Program-made: the position numbers and the translations under genes
Notes under the pieces: model-generated
The model's database searches: none
The model's input: the letters and a program-made list of their open reading frames with translations, nothing else
What the model was told of the DNA's origin: nothing
From: Erpobdella octoculata
Lineage: Eukaryota; Annelida; Clitellata; Hirudinida; Erpobdellidae
DNA length: 64,000 bases
Assembly (NCBI GenBank): GCA_963978895.1
Contig: OZ022245.1
Coordinates: 28,262,043 to 28,326,042 of the forward strand
Direction: 5' to 3'
Shown here: positions 62,911 through 64,000 of the stretch, in pieces
Layout of the letters: the number at the start of each line of letters is the position of its first letter
Numbering within the stretch: the stretch's first letter is position 1

Positions 62911-63030
62911 CCGGCGGAAGCAGAAGCAGCCATCTTTGTCCTCCATGTTTGCCGCCGTGGAACGCTAATGGACTTCCGGTAAAGATGGCGGCTCGTTTCA
63001 ATATGGCTGCCGCACGGTAATGTCGGCGGA
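62911..63030. promoter_or_regulatory. Candidate promoter with ETS and YY1-type motifs
   Basis: GACTTCCGGT (62971-62980, ETS) is followed at once by AAAGATGGCGGC (62981-62992), the YY1 motif found at many transcription starts. A second TATGGCTGCCGC lies at 63002-63013 and an inverted GCAGCCATCTTT at 62927-62938. The cluster in an otherwise AT-rich region is strongly promoter-like. Direction and gene are unknown. Confidence 0.5.
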
Positions 63031-63165
63031 GGTGGTGGGGGTTGTAGTTGTGGTGGTGGTAGTAGTTGTGGTGGTGATTGTAGTTGTGGTGGTTTTAGTT
63101 GTGGTGGTGGTGGTTGTAGTTGTGGTTGTAGTTGTGGTGGTGGTTGTAGTTGTGGTGGTCTCGTG
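63018..63165. repeat. (GGTGGTTGTAGTT)n G/T-rich minisatellite
   Basis: Units of GGTGGTTGTAGTTGTG and shorter GGTGGT blocks. The proline/glutamine-rich minus-strand frame over it is compositional. Confidence 0.8.
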
Positions 63166-63297
63166 GTGAGTGACAAACTAGCAGGCATAGATCATAAACA
63201 TCAAAAGCGCGGGACTGCATCATAGATATTGCAAATGATTACCATTCCAGACGCGATGGCCGGTCGCTTAATTTCCTAGTTTTATCTCAATTTCTTC

Positions 63298-63400
<103 letters not shown>

Positions 63401-64000
63401 TTCCTCTTTCTTTCTTTTTCTTCTGTGTGTATATTTGTCTATGTCAGTCATTCTATCTTTCTCTTTTTCTTCTTATCTTTTTTCCTCTGTTTGTCTCGAT
63501 GTCCTCTCTTAGATGTCCGTCTGCTTGCCCGCTTGCTGTCCGTTTAGACTTAATTGGACGGTGTTTGCTTAGAGATATATGAGGTTTGCTGGTTCTTGTT
63601 TGCAGGACGATAGAAAAGAAGAATATTATAAATGTTCTGATGTTTTAATAACCGAAAGTCGTTTGTTTTAATACAAAAAAGAAGAAGGGAATAAGCAGAG
63701 AGAAAAAAGTGTTGCCTTATAAGGTAATAATGTTTTAGCAGCCATAGCGGTAAGAATAGGGGATGGGGGTGAGTCTTTAAAAAAATTCTTCCTCAACCGA
63801 CCATGGGTGTAAGTGCCACCTATAAAATCCTTCTCCACGTTAACTATTTTTTTTTCAAATGAATTTCAGTTCCACCATGATAAAAATTTATAAAATATAT
63901 GAATATGCTTTATATGGAAATGTCTTCAACTTTTCATGTTTTATTCCGCATGACCATACATGGACGTTAGAAGAAAATGTTATGGAAAAGAAACACACAA
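63401..64000. other. No recognisable feature
   Basis: T/C-rich, then AT-rich sequence. No exon or repeat that I can support. Confidence 0.4.

Overview
The window is animal nuclear DNA. Its genes have many short exons with GT-AG introns (a few GC-AG), it is AT-rich and extremely rich in microsatellites, and it carries non-LTR retrotransposon sequence and short (TA)n-anchored repeats. The conserved genes (Axin, AAK1/BIKE, GRB2/drk, PRDM10) point to a bilaterian invertebrate. The divergent Axin, compact introns and SSR load suggest a fast-evolving lineage. A leech-like annelid would fit, but I cannot assign a phylum from sequence alone.

Layout. 0-2.3 kb: dispersed and tandem repeats. 2.3-14.3 kb: three minus-strand paralogous genes (A, B, C) in tandem segmental duplications, separated by insertions (a CR1-like LINE, a LINE fragment, a MITE-like element, (TA)n-CTAGC retroposons). 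They share a short first exon and a 75-bp second exon. A and B continue into fast-evolving repeat-rich C-termini. In gene C that C-terminal part is replaced by three tandem copies of the RGS domain of the Axin gene that lies about 26 kb away on the other strand. 17.5-20 kb: a plus-strand gene for an unrecognised, apparently secreted protein. 24.4-26.9 kb: GRB2/drk (minus). 28.5-36.9 kb: AAK1/BIKE kinase (plus), head-to-head with GRB2. 40.7-44.9 kb: Axin (plus). 47.6-53.6 kb: PRDM10-type PR-domain zinc-finger gene (minus). 53.6-64 kb: no convincing coding exons, but long microsatellites and three GC-richer islands with NRF1/ETS, E2F/ETS and ETS/YY1-type motifs that look like promoters.

How the genes relate. 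Axin scaffolds beta-catenin destruction; GRB2 links receptor tyrosine kinases to Ras; AAK1/BIKE phosphorylates the AP2 adaptor in endocytosis; PRDM10 is a transcription factor. Nothing suggests they form an operon or cluster. The most interesting signal is gene C: a chimeric gene in which a triplicated Axin RGS module was captured by a small lineage-specific family, with a former intron now read as coding sequence and the stop codon sitting inside the inherited poly(A) hexamer. All exon models were built by hand from splice consensus, reading-frame continuity and family alignment from memory; none was checked against transcripts.
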